Shown piece after piece: positions 27,201 to 34,349 of a stretch of DNA of 64,000 nucleotides. The DNA is from Avrilella dinanensis (GTDB lineage: Bacteria; Bacteroidota; Bacteroidia; Flavobacteriales; Flavobacteriaceae), in contig NZ_NIPO01000001.1 in the NCBI RefSeq assembly GCF_002807015.1, positions 2,035,215-2,099,214 on the forward strand. Reading direction: 5' to 3'. The translations under genes and the position numbers were made by a program. Numbering within the stretch: the stretch's first letter is position 1; every line of letters starts with the position of its first letter. Below the pieces are notes generated by a model, which made no database searches, was not told the origin of the DNA, and saw only the letters and a program-made list of their open reading frames with translations.

Positions 27201-27959
27201 CGACCCAAAATAATCCAGATTTGTTTTCTCTGAAAATTCGGCATTAATTTCGGTTTTTATTTGGTTTAACCGCTCTGTAAAATCGGTATTTTTTTCGGTT
27301 TCACTTCCCGACAAAACAGGGTCTATAAACAGCAAAAGCGACTGCTCGTCTTTAGTTACCACATATCCGTTAACCAACTTAAAATCATCAGAAAGATTGA
27401 GTTTTTGTAATTTCTGTAAAGCCATAAACGAAATGCCTAAAGGGTCAGCCAAAATAAAATCTTTGGCTACAATTCCTGTAGGAGAAATCAGCGTTTTCAG
27501 ATTGTTTTCGACCTGAACAGCAATGCTGTCTTTGGATAATTTATTCCCGATTTTCTGATAATCTTCCTCATCGAGAAAAAGTGGTAAATGCTCATAAACA
27601 AAGTCAAAAGTCTCCTGAATATTGCTGTCATCAACCTTTCCCTGGACGTTTTTGATATACTCATCACAACATTCGAGCTTATTCAAAAACAAAGAGGCAG
27701 TTTCAGTCATATCTTCGAGAGTTCCGTTTTCCGATTTGGAAATCAAAACCGTAATTTTATCCGAAAATTTAAGCTGCTGCACAACTCTGGTGGTAATATC
27801 TCCCTGCTCACTTTTCGGAATAACTTTGGTAATGTCTTCTTCAAAAGTAATTTTAGACGCAAAATATCCGAATACCAAAAGTAAAAGCAACGACAACACA
27901 GCCGATAGCCGTTTGTTTCTGCTGATAAAGTAGTAAATTTTTATAAAAAAAGCGGACAT
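24285..27959 (-). CDS. MMPL/RND exporter fused to PlsC acyltransferase and a methyltransferase-like domain
   Basis: This 1224-residue protein has three parts. Residues 1 to about 850 form an MMPL exporter: TM1 at about 15-33, two periplasmic loops, two blocks of 5-6 membrane helices, and SIGAVLLGITIDYSLHILTH with conserved Asp. Residues about 870-1020 form a PlsC-type acyltransferase, with NHTSFLD (His900-Asp905) and FPEGTRS (966-972). Residues about 1060-1200 resemble a Rossmann methyltransferase but lack the glycine-rich SAM loop (IADNFGQIDLLL). MMPL proteins in aryl polyene clusters are proposed to move the lipid-linked pigment outward. It overlaps the oxidoreductase by 8 bp. Confidence 0.88.
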   Translation of the reverse strand: MSAFFIKIYYFISRNKRLSAVLSLLLLLVFGYFASKITFEEDITKVIPKSEQGDITTRVVQQLKFSDKITVLISKSENGTLEDMTETASLFLNKLECCDEYIKNVQGKVDDSNIQETFDFVYEHLPLFLDEEDYQKIGNKLSKDSIAVQVENNLKTLISPTGIVAKDFILADPLGISFMALQKLQKLNLSDDFKLVNGYVVTKDEQSLLLFIDPVLSGSETEKNTDFTERLNQIKTEINAEFSEKTNLDYFGSSFIAVANAKQIKTDILTTVLVSMGVLMLLLIMYYRKIYVPVIIFIPSVFGGFFALMCMYFLRDSISAISISIGAVLLGITIDYSLHILTHYRNNSSVELLFKDIVKPLIMSSTTTAVAFLCLLFVKSEALQDLGIFASIAVVMSAVFSIIIIPHLYRPKSVEGITRKSILDRLASYSFEKNKVLIFGSLLLIGISLFTYQKVTFDDDLSKLNFIPDELKQVEKQLENSTNLTSKSLYLVLYGNDKEEVLQKNAQLKKILKEYQENNEIFDFSSLSGIVLSQEQQQQKIEKWNRFWTDNKKENLQQNLIESGEKIGFKPETHNRFYELLDKIPQTVSLNEYSKIPAFFTEEFTSEKDGLFTITSVVKVDDDKRAEFVKSISEKEKEVLVIDRKQLNETFLGHLKADFNRLINYSFIAVILILWYFFRRLELVLISLVPITITGFITMGLMGLFDIQLNIFSMIVTTLIFGHGIDFTIFMTSALQKEHSYGKSELTTYRTSILLAVLTTILAIGALVFAKHPALKSISTLSLIGVFSALIITFVFYPIVFKICITNRVKCHKSPITLRLFLHSFVSFFYYGIGCVLLSLIGRFFILIPIGNKENKMRNLRKLMSKFLTSVLYSNPFVKKEILNPNQEDFSKPSVIISNHTSFLDSLTLGMVSPNIIFLVNDWVYNSPVFGRFVKMAGFYPVSQGVDGSVEHLREKVEQGYSLMVFPEGTRSEDNHIKRFHKGAFYLAEQFNLDILPVYVHGNSEVQPKNDFTIYDGSMTVKIGKRIAPENTDFGKSYSEKTKKINRFFRAEFTELRKQIENEDYFEKKLYLTYLYKDTEIIQSVKSDFNQNKSAYYALFILINSKAKIYHIADNFGQIDLLLTWQYPLRKIVTFIENEEKREVAKVNYPVGKRNITYRNTLTLPEEDVDTLLISTEINNMITIPNTVKKIFLIGNVKFSNIGNFNEFTEFVNENGVKGFSRNE

Positions 27960-27992
27960 TAAAGTAGTATTATTTTATTTGTTAAAACCCTG

Positions 27993-28000
27993 CAAAGATA
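27993..28000 (-). promoter_or_regulatory. -7-like box for the distal pigment genes
   Basis: On the minus strand TATCTTTG matches TANNTTTG about 34 bp before the MMPL start. It could drive MMPL, oxidoreductase, C45 and ligase independently of the upstream part of the operon, which is separated by two plus-strand genes. The -33 element is weak. Confidence 0.5.
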
Positions 28001-28034
28001 TAAAAATAAAGACTGTGAAGTTACCGAATGTTAT

Positions 28035-28064
28035 TTGGATATTTGGAAGAGTTTCGTAACTTTG
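28035..28064 (+). promoter_or_regulatory. consensus promoter of the inserted aminopeptidase gene
   Basis: TTG at 28035-28037 and TAACTTTG at 28057-28064 are exactly 19 nt apart, matching the Bacteroidota consensus. The start point would fall at the GTTAGCGG repeat, 40 bp before the ATG at 28113. Confidence 0.75.
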
Positions 28065-28068
28065 GGAG

Positions 28069-28899
28069 TTAGCGGAAAGTGCAAACACAACAATCCGTCA
28101 AAAAAGGAAATTATGTCAATATCAAAAGAATCAGAATTATTAGGAATGCAAAAAGCGAGTAAAGCGGTTGCATATACATTAAGAGAAATGATAAAATACG
28201 CTCAGGCTGGAATGACCACAAAAGAATTGGACGAATACGGAGCCAAAATTTTATCAGACTTTGGGGCAAAATCTGCGCCTCATTTAACTTACGGATTTCC
28301 AGGTTGGAACTGTATAAGTGTGGACAACGAATTTTGTCACGGCATTCCCTCTGAAAAGAGAATTTTAAAAGAAGGTGACTTAATAAATATTGATGTTTCT
28401 GCCGAATTAGACGGATTCTGGGCAGACAACGGAGCTTCATTCATTATTGGAAAAGATATTAACCAACATCAAAAGTTAGTAGATGCTTCAAAAGAAATTT
28501 TGCAGAAAGCTCTTAACAACATAAAAGGAGGAGTAAAAATAGCAGACATTGGCTATATAATGGAAACCGAAGCAAAAAAACGAGGTTTCAAGGTTATAAA
28601 AAATCTTGGCGGACACGGGATCGGAAGAAGCCTACACGAACAACCTGATGAAATTATGAATTACAAAAACCGTTTTGACCAAAGACGATTTAAAAAAAAT
28701 TCAGTTGTTGCTATTGAAACTTTTATTTCTACGACTTCGACTTACGCAACAGAATTAAATGACGGTTGGACAATGGTTGGTAATAAAGGTGGTTATATGG
28801 CTCAACACGAACATACTATTGTCGTAACAGACGGAAAACCTATAATACTAACTGAGGCAAACGGAATTTTAAACTAAAAAGCATAACACCTTCCGCTAA
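28069..28899. repeat. 9-bp inverted repeat pair flanking the aminopeptidase gene
   Basis: TTAGCGGAA at 28069-28077 and TTCCGCTAA at 28891-28899 are exact inverted copies bounding the methionine aminopeptidase ORF. The left one is preceded by G (GTTAGC) and the right one followed by C, as in integron core sites, although the full attC consensus is not met. Confidence 0.5.
28113..28877 (+). CDS. map: type I methionine aminopeptidase, divergent (cassette-borne)
   Basis: The ATG at 28113 (after AGGAAATT) gives 254 residues, the normal MetAP-I length; an upstream in-frame extension includes the promoter and is rejected. All five metal ligands are present: D94 (INIDVS), D105 (WADNGAS), H168 (GGHGIG), E202 (AIETF) and E233 (QHEHTI). 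The flanking residues depart from the usual GDTS and IEP motifs, so activity or specificity may differ. It is on the opposite strand from the pigment genes on both sides, is AT-rich, and is flanked by inverted repeats, suggesting a mobile cassette. The housekeeping copy is probably elsewhere. Confidence 0.88.
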   Translation: MSISKESELLGMQKASKAVAYTLREMIKYAQAGMTTKELDEYGAKILSDFGAKSAPHLTYGFPGWNCISVDNEFCHGIPSEKRILKEGDLINIDVSAELDGFWADNGASFIIGKDINQHQKLVDASKEILQKALNNIKGGVKIADIGYIMETEAKKRGFKVIKNLGGHGIGRSLHEQPDEIMNYKNRFDQRRFKKNSVVAIETFISTTSTYATELNDGWTMVGNKGGYMAQHEHTIVVTDGKPIILTEANGILN

Positions 28900-28979
28900 C
28901 ATCGCATTGGCAAAAGAGTGGAGTTACGGCTAAGTTGAAAGTTTCGTCTTCGTATGTCGCCAATGCGTTTTCCGTTATG
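28882..28979. repeat. attC-like imperfect palindrome between the two inserted genes
   Basis: CATAAC (28882-28887) pairs with GTTATG (28974-28979), and CGCATTGGC (28903-28911) with GCCAATGCG (28959-28967), all perfect. The inner segment is unpaired. The size (98 nt), the position right after a stop codon, and the two-stem layout resemble an integron attC recombination site. Confidence 0.5.
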
Positions 28980-29028
28980 TTCAACATAGTTCGTGCTGAC
29001 TTGAGACTAATGTGACTAATCATAAAAT

Positions 29029-29505
29029 ATGGAAAAAATACATTTAGAAACTTATATAAAAGCTCCTATAGAAAGAGTTTTCGACTTATCAAGAAGTATT
29101 GATTTACATAAAATATCGACAAAAGGAACTAAAGAAGAAGCTATTGCAGGAAGAACATCTGGACTTATAAATCTTAATGAAACAGTAACTTGGAGAGCGA
29201 AACATTTAGGAATTTACCAAAAACTAACAGTTATTGTTACAAAACTTGAAAAGCCTCATCTGTTTGAAGACAAAATGGTTAAAGGAGCGTTTTCAAAAAT
29301 GCAACATACTCATAAGTTTGAAGTAATAACTACCGGGACAAAAATGATAGATATATTTGAGTTTAAATCTCCGTTGGGAATTTTAGGAAAAATAGCAAAT
29401 ATGATTTTTCTGAAAAAATATATGACCAAGTTCTTACTAACAAAGAATCAAGAATTAAAAAAAGTAGCTGAAACCGAAGGTTGGAAAGAAATTTTGAAAG
29501 ACTGA
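29029..29505 (+). CDS. SRPBCC-fold protein
   Basis: This 158-residue protein shows the SRPBCC (START/polyketide cyclase-like) pattern: the opening strand HLETYIKAPIERVFDLSRSI, GRTSGLINLNETVTWRAKH in the middle, and a long C-terminal helix (FLLTKNQELKKVAETEG). Such proteins bind small hydrophobic ligands; the ligand is unknown. It follows the attC-like palindrome on the plus strand, so it looks like a second cassette gene and not part of pigment synthesis, though a cyclase role cannot be ruled out. Confidence 0.75.
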   Translation: MEKIHLETYIKAPIERVFDLSRSIDLHKISTKGTKEEAIAGRTSGLINLNETVTWRAKHLGIYQKLTVIVTKLEKPHLFEDKMVKGAFSKMQHTHKFEVITTGTKMIDIFEFKSPLGILGKIANMIFLKKYMTKFLLTKNQELKKVAETEGWKEILKD

Positions 29506-29539
29506 TAATAAATAACAATTTAGCAAAACAACACAGCTA

Positions 29540-30709
29540 TCAACCCTCTTTTTTCCCAAAAACCGAAAGCAAAAAATAACTTCCGATTCCAAAAAGAAAA
29601 GCGGAAGATACAGCCAAAATAACACTTCCGATAAGGTATTGCAAAAAGTGGTCTTGAATCATTGAAAAAGTCATTTCTTTATCAAAACTGAAAGTCGATA
29701 AACCCGGAACTACAAAACCTCCTATTTTAAGCGAAAGCCAAATAATCAAAGGAATCATAGGAGGAATGCTGATATTGGAAAAAGCAAACGCCAAAACCTT
29801 GTTCCAGCGGAATGTAACCGCAAAAAATATCGTCAGGAAAGTCTGAAAACCCCAAACAGGAAGTATTCCGAAAAGCACTCCCAAAGCAATCGACAAAGAT
29901 TTAATTTTGTTGGAATCCTTACTCCCTAAAACGTCTTCTTTTATAAACTGTTTAAAACTTTTTTTTTTGAAATTCCGTAAAAAATTTCTCGGAATAATAT
30001 AAAGCAACGTAATCGTAACCAAAACCGTATTCAAAATGCTGATTCGGGTAAAGTCCCTGAAAGGTCTGAAATGCGACACCCTTTCGTTCATATCATACAG
30101 CACTTTTACCGGAATATTTTTGACTTTTACGCCTTTCCAAGCTGTTCTTACGATTACCTCTATTTCAAACTCGAATTTCTTGGTGTAAAATTTTTCAGGT
30201 AAATAATCCAACGGATATAACCGATAACCCGATTGTGTATCTTCGAGTTTTATTCCCGTTTCAAACCAAAACCAAAAATTGGAAAATCGGTTTCCGAAAC
30301 TGCTTTTTTTCGGGATTCCGTCTTGGTTCATATTTCGGTTTCCGATTAGCAAAACAGGAGCCGATTCCGATTTCAGAGCCTCAATAAAATTCGGAATATC
30401 ATCAGGATAATGCTGTCCGTCCGAATCTATCGTTATTGCATTTTTAAACCCTTTTTCTTTTGCAACTTTAAAACCAATGGCAAGTGCATTTCCCTTTCCT
30501 TTGTTTTCGGGTAAATGAATTTGAATAATTTGAGGATAATTTTCCAGGATTCCGGAAGTAGAATCCGTTGAGCCGTCATTCACAACCAATACAGAATCAG
30601 TATATTCCAGCACTCCGTCAAGCACTCGTTTTAGTGTTCTTTCGTTGTTATACGTAGGAACTATAACGATTGTTTGAAGGTTGTCTATATCGGATTTTTC
30701 AAATGACAT
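29540..30709 (-). CDS. GT2 glycosyltransferase fused to DUF2062
   Basis: This 389-residue fusion has a family-2 glycosyltransferase at about residues 10-215 (VIVPTYNNERTLKRVLDGV, VVNDGSTDST, and TIDSDGQH with the DxD-like metal site), then a DUF2062 membrane domain at about 245-385 (GVLFGILPVWGFQTFLTIFFA). The combination is typical of flexirubin and aryl polyene clusters of Bacteroidota. It may glycosylate a lipid carrier or the pigment itself (inference). It is 7 bp after the secreted orphan gene and is the last gene before the inserted cassette. Confidence 0.88.
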   Translation of the reverse strand: MSFEKSDIDNLQTIVIVPTYNNERTLKRVLDGVLEYTDSVLVVNDGSTDSTSGILENYPQIIQIHLPENKGKGNALAIGFKVAKEKGFKNAITIDSDGQHYPDDIPNFIEALKSESAPVLLIGNRNMNQDGIPKKSSFGNRFSNFWFWFETGIKLEDTQSGYRLYPLDYLPEKFYTKKFEFEIEVIVRTAWKGVKVKNIPVKVLYDMNERVSHFRPFRDFTRISILNTVLVTITLLYIIPRNFLRNFKKKSFKQFIKEDVLGSKDSNKIKSLSIALGVLFGILPVWGFQTFLTIFFAVTFRWNKVLAFAFSNISIPPMIPLIIWLSLKIGGFVVPGLSTFSFDKEMTFSMIQDHFLQYLIGSVILAVSSAFLFGIGSYFLLSVFGKKEG

Positions 30710-30716
30710 TGTTCAT

Positions 30717-31172
30717 TTATTTAAAAGATTTCGACTGCTTAACGTATCGTTGTACGTATGATTTCAGTTCAGAATCTTTTATATGGTTTAAATTTTTGTT
30801 GATAAAAGTAACGTCTTCCTGAATATTCGAATTGTATTTCAATGCTTTAGGAATATTTTCCTGAATACTTAGGCGAATCAAACGAATCTCAATGTTTTCG
30901 GGTTCTTTATTTACTGATTTGTCAATAAGCCCCGCCCCATTGACAAAAAGTTGCTTTCTGTCATTTTTGACCGTTGTATTTTTGGATTGCAAAATCAAAG
31001 CTGCTCCTTTATAAGCCTGAAAAACAGGTTTTTTGGTATCTGCCTTTTGCATATACGTTATAAAATCTTGCTGTTTTTCTTTTGAAGATGATACATTACT
31101 GTACAGGTTTCGTATCTCTGTAAGGTTTCCCGACAAAGACAGAACAAAAAAGAACATAATAAGTTTCATCAT
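30717..31172 (-). CDS. secreted protein of unknown function in the pigment cluster
   Basis: This 151-residue protein has a signal peptide (MMKLIMFFFVLSLSGNL; a start at the second Met is equally possible) and then a helical, Lys/Asn-rich body with no motif I recognise (AYKGAALILQSKN, IEIRLIRLSIQENIPKAL). The middle could be a short TPR-like helical repeat. It lies between the dehydratase and GT2 genes, separated from the former by a dispersed repeat. Function unknown. Confidence 0.6.
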   Translation of the reverse strand: MMKLIMFFFVLSLSGNLTEIRNLYSNVSSSKEKQQDFITYMQKADTKKPVFQAYKGAALILQSKNTTVKNDRKQLFVNGAGLIDKSVNKEPENIEIRLIRLSIQENIPKALKYNSNIQEDVTFINKNLNHIKDSELKSYVQRYVKQSKSFK

Positions 31173-31225
31173 TTTAAGGTTATTTTACATTAGATTATAC
31201 ACTTTAAACAACTTAAATTAATTTT

Positions 31226-31318
31226 GTCAGTTCGAGTAGCGAAGTGTAACGGAGCATATCGAGAACTTCTCGATACAATTTTTCTCCGTTTCACTACAAA
31301 AAATCACTCGAAGTGACA
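31226..31318. repeat. dispersed palindromic repeat (GTCAGTTCGAGT...ACTCGAAGTGACA family)
   Basis: The outer arms TGTCAGTTCGAGT and CACTCGAAGTGACA are inverted; inside lies TATCGAGAACTTCTCGATA, itself a near-perfect palindrome. This matches a repeat I recall as common between flavobacterial genes. It splits the operon between the third dehydratase and the secreted orphan. Confidence 0.65.
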
Positions 31319-31347
31319 GAACAGGTTATACAATATACAATCCTACA

Positions 31348-31716
31348 TTACACAATCTTATACGTATTAGTCAGTTTCAGAGCTGTTGTTTCGCCAAACG
31401 AAGTTATATTTTTGACTTTTACTTCGTTGTCTGTCAATGTCATATCCAATTCTAATTTTAAATCAGGAGTTACTTCCGGATTGATAAGAGCCATAAATTT
31501 CACGTTTGACGCATTAGTTAAAAACAGTTTTTTTCCTGTGATTTCCTCTGTCAACTCTTTGATAATCTGCATCATTCCCACTCCCGGCGTAACCGGATTA
31601 CCCGGAAAATGTCCTTTAAATACTTCGTGCCTGGCATTAAGTGTCAAATCAACCTGATAGGATTGGTCAGATACTTTTTCCAACGAATTTACTTTGTAAA
31701 AATCTTGTAATAACAT
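31348..31716 (-). CDS. 3-hydroxyacyl-ACP dehydratase-like hot-dog protein
   Basis: This 122-residue hot-dog protein has the FabA/FabZ-like motif FKGHFPGNPVTPGVGMMQII (about residues 34-53), which includes the catalytic His; the usual Glu/Asp of the second helix is not obvious (ELTEEIT). It is the smallest of three dehydratase-like genes in the cluster and probably removes water during polyene extension. It lies 2 bp after the beta-barrel gene. Confidence 0.82.
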   Translation of the reverse strand: MLLQDFYKVNSLEKVSDQSYQVDLTLNARHEVFKGHFPGNPVTPGVGMMQIIKELTEEITGKKLFLTNASNVKFMALINPEVTPDLKLELDMTLTDNEVKVKNITSFGETTALKLTNTYKIV

Positions 31717-31718
31717 GG

Positions 31719-32330
31719 TTACTCCGTGGTTAAATCAAACGAGTAAGCCACGCCTACCTGAAACAAAAAGTTGGTGTTATAATCGTCGTAAAAATAATTT
31801 CCGTCGTTATAGTAATAATCCGATTCAAACACATCGACAATCCCTTTTTTCACTCTGGCTTCTATGGTTAAATTATCAGTAATACTGTAACCTAACCCAA
31901 AAACAAAAGCTAAATCTACTCCTGCATTCGAGTAGTGGTTTGAATTGGCTTCAATATCAAAAGTAGGTCCTAACTGAAAGTTAATTCCGCTCGGAAGATT
32001 CAGTTTATTTATCAAGCTAAACGAAATATACGAAAATGTTATATCTTTTTTCTCATACACATCTCGTTGTAAATTATAATCATAATAACCTACCGGAATT
32101 CCTGCTCCACCCTGACTGGTATATGTAAGTTCGGGCTGCATAGAATAAAACCGTCCGAGTTTCAGCTCCCCGAAGATTCCGGCATAAAAATCAGGCTTAA
32201 AATCTGATTCGGTTTGTGTAATTTTAGAAAAATTTGCTCCTCCCCTGATTCCGGGTTTAAAGCTAACTTGTGCCTCTGCGGTGGTTATTCCGGCGAAAGT
32301 CAATGCTATGGCAATAATAATCTTTTTCAT
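31719..32330 (-). CDS. outer-membrane beta-barrel protein (PorT-like)
   Basis: A signal peptide (MKKIIIAIALTFAGITTAEA) precedes the family stretch SFKPGIRGGANFSK and alternating beta strands, ending in FLFQVGVAYSFDLTTE. At 203 residues it fits an 8-stranded barrel. In this cluster it could be the outer-membrane site where the pigment is held or inserted (inference). Coupled to the lipoprotein gene at 4 bp. Confidence 0.78.
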   Translation of the reverse strand: MKKIIIAIALTFAGITTAEAQVSFKPGIRGGANFSKITQTESDFKPDFYAGIFGELKLGRFYSMQPELTYTSQGGAGIPVGYYDYNLQRDVYEKKDITFSYISFSLINKLNLPSGINFQLGPTFDIEANSNHYSNAGVDLAFVFGLGYSITDNLTIEARVKKGIVDVFESDYYYNDGNYFYDDYNTNFLFQVGVAYSFDLTTE

Positions 32331-32334
32331 AAAT

Positions 32335-32958
32335 TTATATTTTAATTAATTGTATCGTAAACGGCATATTGTGATGAATAATCCCGATATGCTCTGCAAA
32401 AGTATCTTTTTTGTTTTGAAATTCAAATGTAATCTTTTCTTTTGATTTTCTGGCAAAAATCATTTTATATAAAAACTTATCTTCTTTGTTCTCAAAAAGA
32501 TAGATATTTCCGCTGTTTTGCTCAGAACCATAGATAATTTCATTTTTCCCAACAAAGGTCTTGTCTATCGCATAAACCGGCTGAAGCAACATTCTGAAAT
32601 CGTCTTCCAATGCTTTCAAAAACCTTTTATTATCCATGCCATCGACGAAAAAATTCACTTTAAAGCTATCGGAAGATATTTCAAAATCGAGTAATTTATT
32701 TCCGAAATCGGTAGCAAAAACAACTCTGTGAATATCTTCGTTTATCTTTTTTATAACTACGATTCCGCCCAGATTTCTTCCATAAATTTCCATATTGGCT
32801 TTATAGACATAATCCTTCGTAGTGTCTGAAAAATATGGGTTGCTATATTCCGAAATGGTAGTCGTTGTGAGCTCAGCGTTTTCAGGTTGATAAACACCAC
32901 AACCTGTCCATATCAGCGTGAGACTAATTAGTAAAATCCGAAGGACTGACTTTTGCAT
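32335..32958 (-). CDS. lipoprotein of unknown function in the pigment export block
   Basis: The 207-residue protein has a lipoprotein signal (MQKSVLRILLISLTLIWTGC) and a beta-rich body (YVYKANMEIYGRNLGGIVVI) that may resemble a LolB or outer-membrane lipoprotein fold. Its gene overlaps the LolA-like gene by 35 bp, which supports joint function in carrying a hydrophobic product across the periplasm. I do not recognise a named family. Confidence 0.65.
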   Translation of the reverse strand: MQKSVLRILLISLTLIWTGCGVYQPENAELTTTTISEYSNPYFSDTTKDYVYKANMEIYGRNLGGIVVIKKINEDIHRVVFATDFGNKLLDFEISSDSFKVNFFVDGMDNKRFLKALEDDFRMLLQPVYAIDKTFVGKNEIIYGSEQNSGNIYLFENKEDKFLYKMIFARKSKEKITFEFQNKKDTFAEHIGIIHHNMPFTIQLIKI

Positions 32959-33565
32959 TCAGTTGTTGATTTTTGAAAACTATTCTGGTATAATCGCCTG
33001 AAGATTCATTGAGTTTTACTTCCGAAACCACGAATGTGTCAAACGGAAAATACAGCTCGATTTCTGCAATAACCTTTTTCAAATCTTTAGATTTCGGGAT
33101 AAATTTAGCCACATAATGTGTTTTGTTTTTGTAATAGCTGATTGAAAATTCGTTGTCGTCAAACATATTTCCGCTTACACTTCCGATAATCAGCTTGTTG
33201 ATTTTCTCAAACATCTTGTTGCCCGAAGCATCAAAGCTCGATTTATTGCCTTGGTCGTTGATGTGGATTTTTCCTTTTTTGAAAACAATGCTGTATTGAT
33301 ACGGCTTGGTATATCTCCAATTCAGTAAATCGGAGGCCTGAAAAACCATATTTCCGGAAGTTTCGATATCATTAGACAAAAAGCTCATATGTTTATGTTG
33401 AACAAAATCGGTTTTCAGGCTTTTGATTTTTTTAGATTTTTCTGTTACTCCGCTTTTGAATTGAGTTAGTTCATTTGCCGAAAGCTTCTGTTGCTGTGCA
33501 AAAGAACTCGATATTACTGCAAAAACCGCAATCAGACTAAAAAATACATTTCGGATTTTATTCAT
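32924..33565 (-). CDS. LolA-like periplasmic carrier
   Basis: It has a signal peptide (MNKIRNVFFSLIAVFAVISSSFA) followed by an LolA-type half-barrel: SLKTDFVQHKHMSFL, SGNMVFQASDLLNWRYTKPYQ, and IVFKKGKIHIND. At 213 residues the length fits. Housekeeping LolA ferries lipoproteins; LolA homologues are standard in aryl polyene clusters and are thought to ferry the pigment or its lipid form. It overlaps the deacetylase gene by 8 bp. Confidence 0.85.
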   Translation of the reverse strand: MNKIRNVFFSLIAVFAVISSSFAQQQKLSANELTQFKSGVTEKSKKIKSLKTDFVQHKHMSFLSNDIETSGNMVFQASDLLNWRYTKPYQYSIVFKKGKIHINDQGNKSSFDASGNKMFEKINKLIIGSVSGNMFDDNEFSISYYKNKTHYVAKFIPKSKDLKKVIAEIELYFPFDTFVVSEVKLNESSGDYTRIVFKNQQLNAKVSPSDFTN

Positions 33566-34301
33566 TTTCTAACAATTTATTGATAGTAATCATTTGATAA
33601 TTTTCCTTTTGCAAAGTTAGCAATAACTGTTCCAAAACGCGAATTGTTTTGTCGGAAGTATCGTGCAACAGAATTATACTTCCGGGTTTGAGCTTGTTTG
33701 TAATGCGTTTTAAAATTTTGTTTTCGTCCCCAATTACCGTATCGAGCGAACGGATATCCCAACCGATTACCTGATGTTTTAACTCTTTTATCGCTTTAGC
33801 TATATGCGGATTCGTAACTCCGAAAGGCGGTCTGAAATAATGATTTTTTTCTCCTGTGATTTCCTGTAAAAGCAAGGCGGTTTTTTGCAATTCTTCCCGA
33901 ACTTTTTCGGCTGAAAAAAAGCCAAACGAATTACTGTGGCTGTATGAATGATTACCTAATTGATGTTTTTCGGAATAAATTCTTCTACAAATATCAGGGT
34001 GTTTTTCAATTTGCTTTCCGATACAGAAAAATGTCGCTTTTGCGTTGTATTTCTCTAATAAATCGAGAACTTTTGGTGTAAAATCCGTAGGCCCGTCATC
34101 AAAAGTTATAGCAATTATTTTTTTATTCGTTTTTTTCCGATAAATAACAGGAATAAAATACCCCAACCGAATGTCAAATGCTCCCCAAATCGTAAAGCCA
34201 AACCAAAGAATTCCCACCAAGAATAACAATAAATAATAACCGGAAAATATTAGTATTATAGCCGATACGATACAAAGTGTAGATATGATTTTGTGTTTCA
34301 C
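33558..34301 (-). CDS. NodB-type polysaccharide deacetylase family protein
   Basis: This 247-residue protein has two membrane segments (about 5-45) and then a NodB domain with ITFDDGPTDFTPKVLDLL (catalytic Asp pair), the metal His pair in GNHSYSHSNSFGFF, RPPFGVTNP, and LLHDTSDKT near the end. All motif residues are present. It probably deacetylates an N-acetyl group on a membrane-bound molecule; in the flexirubin context the target is not known. It overlaps the LolA-like gene. Confidence 0.88.
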   Translation of the reverse strand: MKHKIISTLCIVSAIILIFSGYYLLLFLVGILWFGFTIWGAFDIRLGYFIPVIYRKKTNKKIIAITFDDGPTDFTPKVLDLLEKYNAKATFFCIGKQIEKHPDICRRIYSEKHQLGNHSYSHSNSFGFFSAEKVREELQKTALLLQEITGEKNHYFRPPFGVTNPHIAKAIKELKHQVIGWDIRSLDTVIGDENKILKRITNKLKPGSIILLHDTSDKTIRVLEQLLLTLQKENYQMITINKLLENE

Positions 34302-34349
34302 AATTAGATTTTATTAGCTATAATTTTGTGTAAAAATAAACCTATTATC

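Noticed and set aside
28035..28112. N-terminal extension of the aminopeptidase
   Set aside because: Contains the consensus promoter -7 box and the inverted repeat; the ATG at 28113 gives the normal family length.
28878..29028. Canonical integron attC with full consensus core sites
   Set aside because: The stems and size fit, but the RYYYAAC/GTTRRRY cores are not exact and no integrase gene is present, so it is called attC-like only.
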